This document shows positions 25,641-34,953 of a stretch of DNA of 64,000 nt, one piece after another. The stretch spans positions 1 through 64,000 of the forward strand of contig NW_013524651.1 of the NCBI RefSeq assembly GCF_000250985.1, read 5' to 3'. Under the pieces are notes generated by a model. The model was given only the letters and a program-made list of their open reading frames with translations. It searched no databases and was not told the DNA's origin. Made by a program: the position numbers and the translations under genes. Source of the DNA: Nematocida parisii ERTm1 (Eukaryota; Microsporidia). Positions within the stretch are counted from its first letter, which is position 1, and each line of letters opens with the position of its first letter.

Positions 25641-28600
25641 ATGAATCTTAATTATGTTATTTCTTTTATCTATATGTATATATTAGCATTTGCTAATAGC
25701 AAAAACCTTCTGCAGGAAAAGACAAGTTATGCTACAGAGGTTAAAGAAAATATGACAATGCCGCATGAAGCAACTACTTCCTATAATCCAATTTATAGCA
25801 CTGGTTATACCCAAGCCCCCACCCCACTATACAAGAAAGAGTCCATTACTTCTCCAGAATGTGCTGGATTCGAAACTATAGAAGACCATGATGAAGAATC
25901 TCAAAATATTTACAGCACAGAAACAGCAGAAAATACACATGAAAGAAACAAAAGATCTACCAATAAAAACAAAACGTCTAAAAAGCGAAACTCTGCAATA
26001 GCAAGCAAGAACACTAGGGCCGTGCCCGAAAAATCATTAAACTACACGAAAATTAATAAAATCCAAGAAGACAGACCACTGACCATGAGAAATATGCTTG
26101 AATACATAAAATCCAGCCAGGAATGCGCCTATACTCCCGAAAAAACAATTATATACCAGTCAATTATTGCGATTCCTAATGAGTTTTCCTCTTGGTATGG
26201 GTTCACTATTAAAGAAATGGTACATCCGGATCCGTCTATGCCGGCTATCAAAAATTATAGTTTTCTTAATGATGATATAGGCTCTTCTACCATACAAATG
26301 AAGTTTGACAAAAACCTAAAAGACAATACTAAAAACTGCTCTAGCGTTGTGATCAATGAAGACCGCAGGTATAAATATGAGCATGGCCATATTTTGGTGG
26401 ATACATTGTTTAAAAACGCTGGGATAGTTTCTTTCTACTCCACATCGCATGATTATATACTTCACAAAATTAAAGGAAGCAATGACCTAATCCTTACTAT
26501 TATTGATGCCTTTAACACAGATCACGTATTCCCTTTTGCGGTATCATTGTTGATTAAGGCGAATGGAAGTGAAGCGGCAGCATATTATGAAGTAAGCGCC
26601 AAGAAAAACTCGAAAAAAACTGTAATTAAGGTAAATACAAATAGTGAAACAGTATACGTTCTTAACTGGGCCAAAGTAGAAAATCAAAACCTATTAATCT
26701 GTAATTCTCCTGTGTTTGTGACGAGTAGACAATCTAAGAATAGACAGTTAAAAAGCAATTTAGTGCACATCTCTACAGAAATAGTTACACATACACCTAC
26801 TAACGCAAAAATGCATTCTTCTGAGTTTATTCAAACTAGCAATATCGCTATAAAGACAAAACTTGCATTTGACCCGAAAACCACCCTAATTATGGAAAGT
26901 TATAACCCAACAGCACCACTATCCTTCTCAAAAAAAACGCCGAAAATATATTTTGTACAAATCTCTAGAAATATAAATTCTATTAATATAGTTAGTATTT
27001 GCTCGTACACCCCGCTGGTAAATGATTTTAAGGAAAGTCCTATAGAGCACAGATTCTCGCAAGAGCCCATAAAACCAGATGGAACAATTACGGCAACTAT
27101 ATACCAAAGACTTAGTGGCCAGCTATCTTATATAAAAGAATCCAGCCAGGAAGATATTTGGACTGCAGTTAAAACATATATAAATAAGATATATGCAAAA
27201 AGAGATCCCAATTCTTCTGATCCATACCCAGAAGTCAGTGGGCTGCGGATTATATCAAAAGATGATTTAAAAATGGCTTCACAGACCCGCATGCGCAGGC
27301 TAAACATATACAAGTCACTGCGCCAAATCAAAGAATACTCTTTTCTGTTGGAAATTTACAAGAATAACCCGAATATAACCCAAAAAAATCCATTTAGAGA
27401 CAACATAAACCCAAACGCCATGAACAGAAAGCACTTAACTGTGATGGCCTCAATACTTGGTGACAGTTCTTATAATCAAACTAGCTATTCATCGAAAAGT
27501 TCAATGATAAAAGGACAGCTTAATTTTCCTCACACTGACTACTACAAATCACTGTTTAAGCAGTACTCTATTGGAGTTTCTAATATCAGAAAGTATAAAG
27601 AAATCAATTTTAAAAAAGCTGGGCTTCCTCTTTATGCAGACAAAATGATTTTCTACCTAACAGATGAAAGAGACACATACTCCCCTGGAATTGCCAGCTG
27701 GACTGACATTCTATCATACCGACAAATAACCCTGCAGGATGAGCCATCTGAAGATAATATAAATCTGAAAATTGATACCAGCAAAATGTACATGAATCTA
27801 ATAAGCGTCCATCTAAGCTATAAACTTATGCATATTGTGAGCGGCATGCTTGATCTGAATGGAATAGATAACTCATATGCCATAATGAATATGCATAAAA
27901 GCGACAGTGCGACATACCTTAATCTGAGAAAGCCATATACGATAAGTTTTCTTTCTCTAGCCCAAAAGGTTTTTGACTCAAAATACAACGCATTCAATGA
28001 GTTTGTCTATTCACTTAATCAAACACTAGCCGCATATTCATTTGACAATCTGTCTGGGTTTATTTCTAAAACCATATTAGATGAGAGCTTAGATGAAAAA
28101 AACATAGTAAATCATACTATTGACTCCAATTCTAATAATGACAACACTCCGTCTAATAGTGCAGTGAATGAGATGCTGATAGTGGACCGATTGATTACTA
28201 TTATTAAGAAAAGCATTCACATTATGGATGACTTTACAAACCAATACCTTACGCCCCTTTCCTCTGTGACCAATACGCTTACATCACCAGAGTATACCAT
28301 GGAGATACAAAAGCTCCTCCATATGAAAAAAAGTCTTTCTAATAATATTTTGGAGTCTTATATTCTTACTGCAAATAATTGGGACATAACTCAAAATATC
28401 AGAAATGTTATAAATAATACAATAATTCCGCTTCAGAACAATCTGTTCATTATTACCAATGGAGTCCTCAACCTAATCTCAAAAGATATTTACAAAAGAC
28501 TGGACGCCACCGATGGATCTCAGGATGCCGCAATCCATGACTTTATAAAAATCAGCAGCGAATGGACTTTTTCAGAGTGGCAGAGAAAAGTCAAAGATTA

Positions 28601-30002
28601 CACGTCTACAATTAAAATATTTAATTACCTCCAGGCAAACATTTTAGATCACAATTACCAGATAAACGGAAAAGAAATAATTCAGAAAACTACATCCCAC
28701 TTTATAAAACTGGCTTTGCATGCATCTATAGGGAAAAACCCATTCTACGCATGGAAGCCAATTGAAGTAGCAGAGCTAGATCCTAAGCATCTTCAAAACA
28801 GCCGGTACAGAAGGGATACGCTTGAATCACTCAGAATGGTTTCCAACACGTACACAGATAGTCTAAGCATGTTCATAAAAAATGCTTTCAATCAGATACT
28901 ATCCCACAATGAGTGCAGTGGCTACCTAAATGACGAAACAAACAAGCTAATCAGCCAATACATGAACAACACAGACTACAAATCAGGAAAGTCTATTAAA
29001 GTCAGTGAGTTTAAACTGTTTCCAGCTGAAGTAGACATATCAAAAGGAGTGACTTCTATTCTGCAGCAGCAAATAAACAATACAATCTTACTATATTTGA
29101 GCGAAGACCTTCTTGCACAGGTTGCTTCCTCCTCCATGGCCTCCTCTTCCTTCATGTCTGTTTTTACAAAACAGAAAAAAAATGAAATTACCTTGCGGTA
29201 TGATGAAATGAACAAAATAATCCCCGTGGTCCTTCACTCCCAGCTTATATTAGCGGGAAAGCTGCACAATATTAAACATAAGACATCAAATAACAGCACT
29301 GCTCTAGCTAATTCTCAGATGATGTATGATGAAACAAAAGATTCTGCTGTTAAAATGTTCTCTAACATAGCATTCTCTGAGTTTTCAGAACAAATATATA
29401 TCACCAAAACAAGCCCTCTTTATAAGAAGTATCAGAAAAAAATAGAAAACTTGCTTATAGACTTATACGCCACATATAAAACAGAAATCTTGGCTCTATT
29501 CTCTAATAGACCAGCTATAAACACTGAAAATTGCACTGCGAAAATGTCTGCTGAGCATTGTAAAAACCTCTACATAAACAATCTTTCTATTCTTAGCAGG
29601 ATTGAATCTTCTATTGATAAAATAAAATCCATTGAGGAAAATGAAGACTTCAAGAAAAACGGGAATAAGGCCATACGCCGCCAAAATCTCAATAAAAAAA
29701 TTAATGAATTTAATGAAAAGTATAAAGAAAGAATGAGCTCTACCACAAAAAAAGATGTATTCTTAACCGAGCTTAATACCTTAATAGCCAAAACATCAAA
29801 GGAAATCCGTTCTTTGTTGATGTTCATGTATCTTATGGAGATTAAGGCGATGGGAGAGACTCACAATTTAATGAAGAAGAAAAATAGATGCTCTCAAACG
29901 GCATTTGATATATATCAGAAAAACGGCCCCACCGATAGCTCGCAATCTAATGGAAATAAAAATCGCGCGGCAACACATCTACTTAGCACAATCATTCATT
30001 AG
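25641..30002 (+). CDS. Very large secreted protein of unknown function
   Basis: A 1453-residue protein that I do not recognise. The frame is open from 25419, but I start at 25641, where MNLNYVISFIYMYILAFANS forms a clean signal peptide. The 74 upstream codons look like AT-rich non-coding DNA, with Tyr, Cys and Ile runs. After the signal come a Thr/Ser/Glu-rich variable segment and a Lys/Arg-rich stretch (KRSTNKNKTSKKRNSAIASK). A long folded body follows. It is helical towards the C-terminus, with Asn-rich and Lys-rich loops. No repeat or membrane span after the signal is evident. One exact ATAACCCGAA occurs in the coding sequence (27364). Size, signal peptide and lack of relatives point to a host-exposed or spore-surface protein. 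This is inference. Confidence 0.78.
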   Translation: MNLNYVISFIYMYILAFANSKNLLQEKTSYATEVKENMTMPHEATTSYNPIYSTGYTQAPTPLYKKESITSPECAGFETIEDHDEESQNIYSTETAENTHERNKRSTNKNKTSKKRNSAIASKNTRAVPEKSLNYTKINKIQEDRPLTMRNMLEYIKSSQECAYTPEKTIIYQSIIAIPNEFSSWYGFTIKEMVHPDPSMPAIKNYSFLNDDIGSSTIQMKFDKNLKDNTKNCSSVVINEDRRYKYEHGHILVDTLFKNAGIVSFYSTSHDYILHKIKGSNDLILTIIDAFNTDHVFPFAVSLLIKANGSEAAAYYEVSAKKNSKKTVIKVNTNSETVYVLNWAKVENQNLLICNSPVFVTSRQSKNRQLKSNLVHISTEIVTHTPTNAKMHSSEFIQTSNIAIKTKLAFDPKTTLIMESYNPTAPLSFSKKTPKIYFVQISRNINSINIVSICSYTPLVNDFKESPIEHRFSQEPIKPDGTITATIYQRLSGQLSYIKESSQEDIWTAVKTYINKIYAKRDPNSSDPYPEVSGLRIISKDDLKMASQTRMRRLNIYKSLRQIKEYSFLLEIYKNNPNITQKNPFRDNINPNAMNRKHLTVMASILGDSSYNQTSYSSKSSMIKGQLNFPHTDYYKSLFKQYSIGVSNIRKYKEINFKKAGLPLYADKMIFYLTDERDTYSPGIASWTDILSYRQITLQDEPSEDNINLKIDTSKMYMNLISVHLSYKLMHIVSGMLDLNGIDNSYAIMNMHKSDSATYLNLRKPYTISFLSLAQKVFDSKYNAFNEFVYSLNQTLAAYSFDNLSGFISKTILDESLDEKNIVNHTIDSNSNNDNTPSNSAVNEMLIVDRLITIIKKSIHIMDDFTNQYLTPLSSVTNTLTSPEYTMEIQKLLHMKKSLSNNILESYILTANNWDITQNIRNVINNTIIPLQNNLFIITNGVLNLISKDIYKRLDATDGSQDAAIHDFIKISSEWTFSEWQRKVKDYTSTIKIFNYLQANILDHNYQINGKEIIQKTTSHFIKLALHASIGKNPFYAWKPIEVAELDPKHLQNSRYRRDTLESLRMVSNTYTDSLSMFIKNAFNQILSHNECSGYLNDETNKLISQYMNNTDYKSGKSIKVSEFKLFPAEVDISKGVTSILQQQINNTILLYLSEDLLAQVASSSMASSSFMSVFTKQKKNEITLRYDEMNKIIPVVLHSQLILAGKLHNIKHKTSNNSTALANSQMMYDETKDSAVKMFSNIAFSEFSEQIYITKTSPLYKKYQKKIENLLIDLYATYKTEILALFSNRPAINTENCTAKMSAEHCKNLYINNLSILSRIESSIDKIKSIEENEDFKKNGNKAIRRQNLNKKINEFNEKYKERMSSTTKKDVFLTELNTLIAKTSKEIRSLLMFMYLMEIKAMGETHNLMKKKNRCSQTAFDIYQKNGPTDSSQSNGNKNRAATHLLSTIIH

Positions 30003-30654
30003 AATTCTTCTAAAGGTTTTTTATGCGCCTTTATTCCAAATATAACTCAGAACTATTTTGCTAGCTATAGTATTCGGAAATCCAAACTGCTCTGGGTGTG
30101 TCTAAAATAGCTCTCTAAATGATTTAAATAAATGCGATTTTAAAACTACGTAATATAAGCATGATTTATTAAAAATAAATATTATCTATCCTTTACATAA
30201 TAAAACCCTGCGCTCCTGGAATTTTCTACCTACCTAGAATAATTTATATTTGCAAATATATAAATCCTTTCTTTTGCGCTATTAGCTTATTATAAGCAAC
30301 AGCCATGTATATAGCAAGTTGTTTTCTTAGGAAAAGGCATTCTTAAACTTTGACCTCTATTGGATTTGTATACGTATTTATAGATCGTATAATCAATTTA
30401 ATTTATGTTGACTTGATGTGTCAACAAATATTTCTGATTTAATTTGTGCTGTCCTGTTTATGCAAACATTCCGATAACTCATGTCATGCTAAACTAATGC
30501 TATTCTTAACATACAACATAACATGAAAATATATAAAGAAGATTTAATTTTTATTCATATTGTAGTTATTATAGGAATTTCCATATGCATAATGCGGCTC
30601 CACACGGCTCTATAGACTTTTCTAGCAGCATAGAGCGACACATGCCTTATTTGA
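30003..30654. other. AT-rich intergenic, no gene seen
   Basis: Convergent gene ends. It contains a small perfect hairpin at about 30406-30426 (TGTTGAC, 7-base loop, GTCAACA). Nothing coding. Confidence 0.55.
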
Positions 30655-32451
30655 TTAGTTGTATTCTAAAAGCAGTTCTTCTGTTGACACAAATTGGTAT
30701 TCTGGCTCTGCTTTTTGTTTTTGCATAAATGCACTAGAGATCCTTCCCATTCTTTTCTTAAAAGTTAGAGAGTTTCCCTCTTTTATTTCCTGCGATAGTG
30801 TTATGATCTGTCTTTTCATCTGCTGAAATATTCCCAAAATATTCTCTATTTCCTCGTTTGGCTCTTTTATTTTAGCATTTAAGACATCCTCTAAATTATA
30901 AAAGAGTCTTCTCTGTTTTTCCCACCGCGGAAAGATGCTTTGATGTGTTGAAAGGACCTCGTCCATTTTTTTGATCTCTTCTGTTATTTTCTTTAATTCT
31001 TCTTCTGTCTGTGACTGTGCTTCTTTTTTCTTTTCGTATTTCTTTCCTCCTGCTCTTGGCGAGCTCTCCACTGGGCTAATGTGCACCGGAGACTCTATTC
31101 TGTCTATTTTAGGCCGAGCTTTAAGTTTCTCTTCCTGTCGTAATTTAATAGGCTTTACTTCATGCGAGATTGGCCCTAGCGCTCCCCCCTTTGAATAATG
31201 ATTTGGCGGTGCCATGCGTGTGTTGTTCATTTTCGCCGCAGTGTTTGTGCTTCCTGCTGCTCCCGTTCGGTGCAAAACATTTCCAAGTGTGATCCCGCCC
31301 ATGCCCATGCCAATTCCCTGCATATCTCCCATGTGGTCTACTCCCATTCTTGAAAACTCCGATCCCTCGCCTGCGCCGCCAAATCCTCCAATCGGCACAA
31401 ATGGATCTAGCCTTCCCATACTTTTCGCCATTCCGGTGTTTATGCCCCGCAGCGTATCCCTCTGCATAGTTGGGTTAATGCTATTCACCTCTACTCCCTT
31501 TAGACCCATCTCATTTCTGCTATCCCGGCCCCCAGAGATAGAGCCCAGATCTGTCATTGGGTCTAGTTTTATGATATTTGGCCCTTGCACGCTTACTCTA
31601 TTTATATTACCCCCTATATCAATCGGGCCATTCCGCGCAGCTCCAACACTTACAAGCCCATACCCACCTGGCTTGTTGTTTATATTTATTGACTGCCCTG
31701 CAGGCTGCCCAAAGCTGTTATTCATCGAATGCATGCCCATTTGCGGGTTTGGCATCCTTTGCATGTGCATATTTATAAACTGATTGCCGCCCATATGATT
31801 TGTTTGGCTGGAAGACATCTCTGGATTGTTGATTGGCGTGCTTCCTGGAATGGTTTGTGAATACCCCTGCATAGAAGAATTGTTAATATCGCACCCTCCA
31901 CCCAGTCCCATTCCCATACCAGAAGGTCCTGAATGGCTATTTATCCCAGAAACCATATGGGGTGCAGGATTTCTTGGCCGTGCTCTCCCCATGTGCGAAT
32001 CATCAGGAATAAATGAAAAGTTTGTCCCCCGACCCTGCTGGCTTCCTGCTAATGAAACAAACTCGGGCCCTGTCTTTTTTTGGCTGTGCATAGAATACTC
32101 CTCCATATCAGAATTAGATGGCTTGTCTACCTGATCCCTAAACATCCCCATTGGCCGACTCACATGAATGGGCTCTGGCTGCATATGCCCTGGCTTGTTC
32201 CCCATCTCTCGAAGTATCTCCTCTGCATTCATTACATAACTTTTTTCTATCTTTTTAAGCTTAGAATGCATTGCTTGCATATACTCTTGTTTGGTAAATG
32301 AACGATCAAACGTCAGCTGCTCGGATTTTATAGCAGAGTCCCGTATGTGCTCGACAGAATAATGAGTAAACATGGGAGACTGTCGTAGTGCATGGTATAT
32401 CTTCTTTAAAATAGATTTTCTTTCCTCTGGTCCAACTGGTGCGTGCTTCAT
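30655..32451 (-). CDS. MED15: MED15/GAL11-like protein with N-terminal KIX domain
   Basis: Likely a Mediator tail-type coactivator that binds activation domains and passes the signal to RNA polymerase II. Residues about 8-72 form a three-helix KIX domain. RSFTKQEYMQAMHSKLKKIEKSY closely follows the end of the yeast Gal11 KIX domain, and ERKSILKKIYHALRQ fits its first helix. Residues about 95-425 are a low-complexity Met/Gly/Asn/Pro/Ser region, filling the place of the Gln-rich spacer of MED15. The last 150 residues are charged helices, including EELKKITEEIKKMDEVL, matching the usual MED15 Mediator-binding end in position only. Alternative: another KIX coactivator. The 598-residue length is about half that of yeast Gal11. 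Confidence 0.7.
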   Translation of the reverse strand: MKHAPVGPEERKSILKKIYHALRQSPMFTHYSVEHIRDSAIKSEQLTFDRSFTKQEYMQAMHSKLKKIEKSYVMNAEEILREMGNKPGHMQPEPIHVSRPMGMFRDQVDKPSNSDMEEYSMHSQKKTGPEFVSLAGSQQGRGTNFSFIPDDSHMGRARPRNPAPHMVSGINSHSGPSGMGMGLGGGCDINNSSMQGYSQTIPGSTPINNPEMSSSQTNHMGGNQFINMHMQRMPNPQMGMHSMNNSFGQPAGQSININNKPGGYGLVSVGAARNGPIDIGGNINRVSVQGPNIIKLDPMTDLGSISGGRDSRNEMGLKGVEVNSINPTMQRDTLRGINTGMAKSMGRLDPFVPIGGFGGAGEGSEFSRMGVDHMGDMQGIGMGMGGITLGNVLHRTGAAGSTNTAAKMNNTRMAPPNHYSKGGALGPISHEVKPIKLRQEEKLKARPKIDRIESPVHISPVESSPRAGGKKYEKKKEAQSQTEEELKKITEEIKKMDEVLSTHQSIFPRWEKQRRLFYNLEDVLNAKIKEPNEEIENILGIFQQMKRQIITLSQEIKEGNSLTFKKRMGRISSAFMQKQKAEPEYQFVSTEELLLEYN

Positions 32452-33157
32452 TTCATGTAAATAAAAAAAATAGATACATTATCGCGTGGCAATGAAAATG
32501 GCTGATCGCCTCGGTCTATAAAGCGAAATAGTTAATACAGCCTCTGCGTTTAATTCGTATATTTTGCCAATTGCCTCTTTTGTGCATACGCAGACATAAT
32601 TTCTCTTCTATATTTTTGAGTTTAATAAATTCTATTTGGCCTTTTATACTTTAGTACATCGCTATTAATAGATTTTCTGTTCTCATTATATTAATTATTT
32701 ATAACACTTTAATTAATTAATCCTGAGAATAATAATATATTTGTGCTTATTATTGTGCAGCTAATTGGTTAGATGTATTTGGTTTTAATTTTAATGAATC
32801 TCTAATTCAAGTGTTGATTGCTTCACATCAGAAATGTGACAAATTATTTTTTGTCAATTTAGTAATTATTTCTATTTTAATAAATTAGCTAAAACCATAT
32901 AATTGTTTCTGTTTATGTATAAATTACATGATAAAATATCCACTGCTTCCTGCTATGCCCTTTAATACTTCATAATAGTGCATAAGTGGAGTTTCAGTTG
33001 TAATAATAAAGAGTCTTTGATAAATTAATTAAATTCTGGACAAATATACTTCTGGCTTTATTATACTTAATGGCATAAATTAAATATCTATTTCAAGAAA
33101 TTTTAAGTATATATTCTATTTTAATTAATCGGCAGTAACGAATTGTTCTGTCCATCC

Positions 33158-33188
33158 CATTAATTTAATGTCATTCATTAAATTAATG
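33158..33188. repeat. Perfect inverted repeat, 13-base arms
   Basis: CATTAATTTAATG at 33158-33170, spacer TCATT, and CATTAAATTAATG at 33176-33188. The arms are exact complements and would form a 13-bp stem with a 5-base loop. Confidence 0.9.
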
Positions 33189-33262
33189 ATGTCTTTCTGT
33201 CAAAGTGTAATTAAATTGTTTAATTAATGTTTTGGCGGTATTAGTCATACTTCTTCTATTTT

Positions 33263-33336
33263 CTTATGGATGGTTTGATTCAGATGACTTTTAACTATAA
33301 GAGTTAAATATATATCTGAATTAAACCATCCATAAG
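33263..33336. repeat. Inverted repeat, 23-base arms, 28-base spacer
   Basis: The arm at 33263-33285 (starts CTTATGGATGG, ends ATTCAGAT) and the arm at 33314-33336 (starts ATCTGAATT, ends CCATCCATAAG) are complementary at 22 of 23 positions. The spacer itself contains TTAACT and AGTTAA as inner complementary words, so the whole 74 bases can fold on itself. It could be a small foldback element, a transcript hairpin or a protein-binding palindrome. Confidence 0.88.
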
Positions 33337-33518
33337 ACTATGTTTTTATAGAATATTATATACTAGCTACTTATATTCACTCTGTATATAAAATATATCT
33401 TTAAATTAAAAAAATAACTTTTCTCTCTTTGCCATATAGCAAGTAGTTAATTATAACTCATATTAGACAACATTAAATATTTACATTTATTCTGTGTTAT
33501 AATTAAATCTCTTTGAAT

Positions 33519-33528
33519 TTCGGGTTAT
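33519..33528. promoter_or_regulatory. ATAACCCGAA motif copy
   Basis: Exact copy in the two-kilobase gap, far from any start codon. Confidence 0.45.
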
Positions 33529-33913
33529 ATACTGGAACAATGCCTAGTTATATATTCTGGACTAGTTGATATATCATATTTTGCTTAATAGCCATTCTAT
33601 GTTACTTTTTTATTTTTATAATACACTGTATTGTGCTATAAATATGTTTACATTCACTTATTTTTTTATTTATTTTATAGAAAAAAATCAAAAGTGTACA
33701 CTTTATATACTGTTACATAGACCAGTGAATAGGTTTTATTTAAATTAATTCGAAATAAAATAATCCAAAATTTCCCTAGATACATCTAAAAACATCAAAA
33801 GAACCAATAAATTATCTAAATATATAATTATTGTGTTATGACATATATTGAAATATATCCGAAAACAAATGGGAAAGAAGATTTAGATTTATACACACAT
33901 AAAATAGAAACAG

Positions 33914-33936
33914 ATAACCCGAAGATATAACCCGAA
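33914..33936. promoter_or_regulatory. Tandem pair of ATAACCCGAA motifs
   Basis: Exact copies at 33914-33923 and 33927-33936, same orientation, separated by GAT. This 13-base spacing differs from the 11-base spacing of the 16446 pair. Confidence 0.55.
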
Positions 33937-34447
33937 AAATACTTCTATATAATAGACTAAATTATCTAAAAACACTTATATATTTCAAAATATACTCCTG
34001 ATAGAAGCAAGACCCTAATATTGAATAAAATAAAGAATGTGCGCATTTTGGGGTATATTAATTAATATATAAATATGTGAACATGTTTTCTTTTTAATAT
34101 CCTAAAATGCCAAGAGAGGCCACTCAATAAATTTAAATAAACAATTAATAACAATGCTTAATTACGTATAAACCTAAAATAAATTTTAAAATAGAATATC
34201 CTGAAGGTACAATTGATTCTTCTTAATTCTAATTGAGCATACCCATTCCTTTAAAACAACATACAACACTTATATATGTATTCTGTGGGCACTTTGTTCT
34301 AAAAGTGCTATGTTTAAATCGCTCACATTCCCGGAGTTATTCTGTAGTATTTATTCCAACTTTCCTTTATACACCCGAAATTAAATTATTAATAATAAAA
34401 CCTTTTTCTTAAATTTTCTTTTTATTTTTCTATTTACCAGTACATTC

Positions 34448-34900
34448 TCAGGGGCCAGTTATTTCTTTTCTTTTTCTTTTTTCATTTAAATTAAGTTTGT
34501 TAATTAGGTTTTGCTTTTTGTTTATTTGTTTTTTTACTAAGTATATGGCCCTTTCTTTAGCCTCTATCTCTCTTTTACTGCTTATAATTAAATTTATTTC
34601 TTCATATAATTTTTCTATTTTTTTAACTTCGCTCTCTATTCCCCGGGGTTTTTTTATACGCACTGAGTTATGGACAGACTCAGTAAAGAGCGCAGTTATG
34701 TCTGATAAGACCTGGCTTAACTCACGGCAGGGCGCAGGCATTTCTTCCACAGACAGTGGCCTTTGAAAGGCCTCAATTATTTTTGGTATTCGAGGAACTT
34801 CCATGGCCTTCTTTGGCAGTGGTGGCTCTGGCCATATTTCTTTGATGTGCATGGCAATCATAAAGAAAATAATATTTATAATTTTGAAAATTAAACTCAT
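34448..34900 (-). CDS. Small secreted or membrane-anchored coiled-coil protein
   Basis: A 150-residue protein of unknown function. Residues 3-18 (LIFKIINIIFFMIAMH) are a hydrophobic signal peptide or anchor. A Pro-rich segment with PEPPLPKKAMEVPRIPK follows, then a Lys/Glu-rich coiled coil and a very basic end (NEKRKRKEITGP). Its start is 53 bases from that of the MADS gene on the other strand, so the two probably share a promoter. The leader TTTTTCTAAAACAGGAAAATAGCC precedes the ATG. Confidence 0.65.
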   Translation of the reverse strand: MSLIFKIINIIFFMIAMHIKEIWPEPPLPKKAMEVPRIPKIIEAFQRPLSVEEMPAPCRELSQVLSDITALFTESVHNSVRIKKPRGIESEVKKIEKLYEEINLIISSKREIEAKERAIYLVKKQINKKQNLINKLNLNEKRKRKEITGP

Positions 34901-34953
34901 GGCTATTTTCCTGTTTTAGAAAAATATATTTGCTAATTTTATGCGCCCCTGTA

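Larger units (their letters stand above)
32452..34447. other. Two-kilobase gene-free region with inverted repeats
   Basis: The largest gene-free stretch. It is dense in TTAATTAA-type words between 32700 and 33240, holds the two inverted repeats listed separately, and has three motif copies (33519, 33914, 33927). The short frame 33566-33748 is AT-rich noise. Confidence 0.6.
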
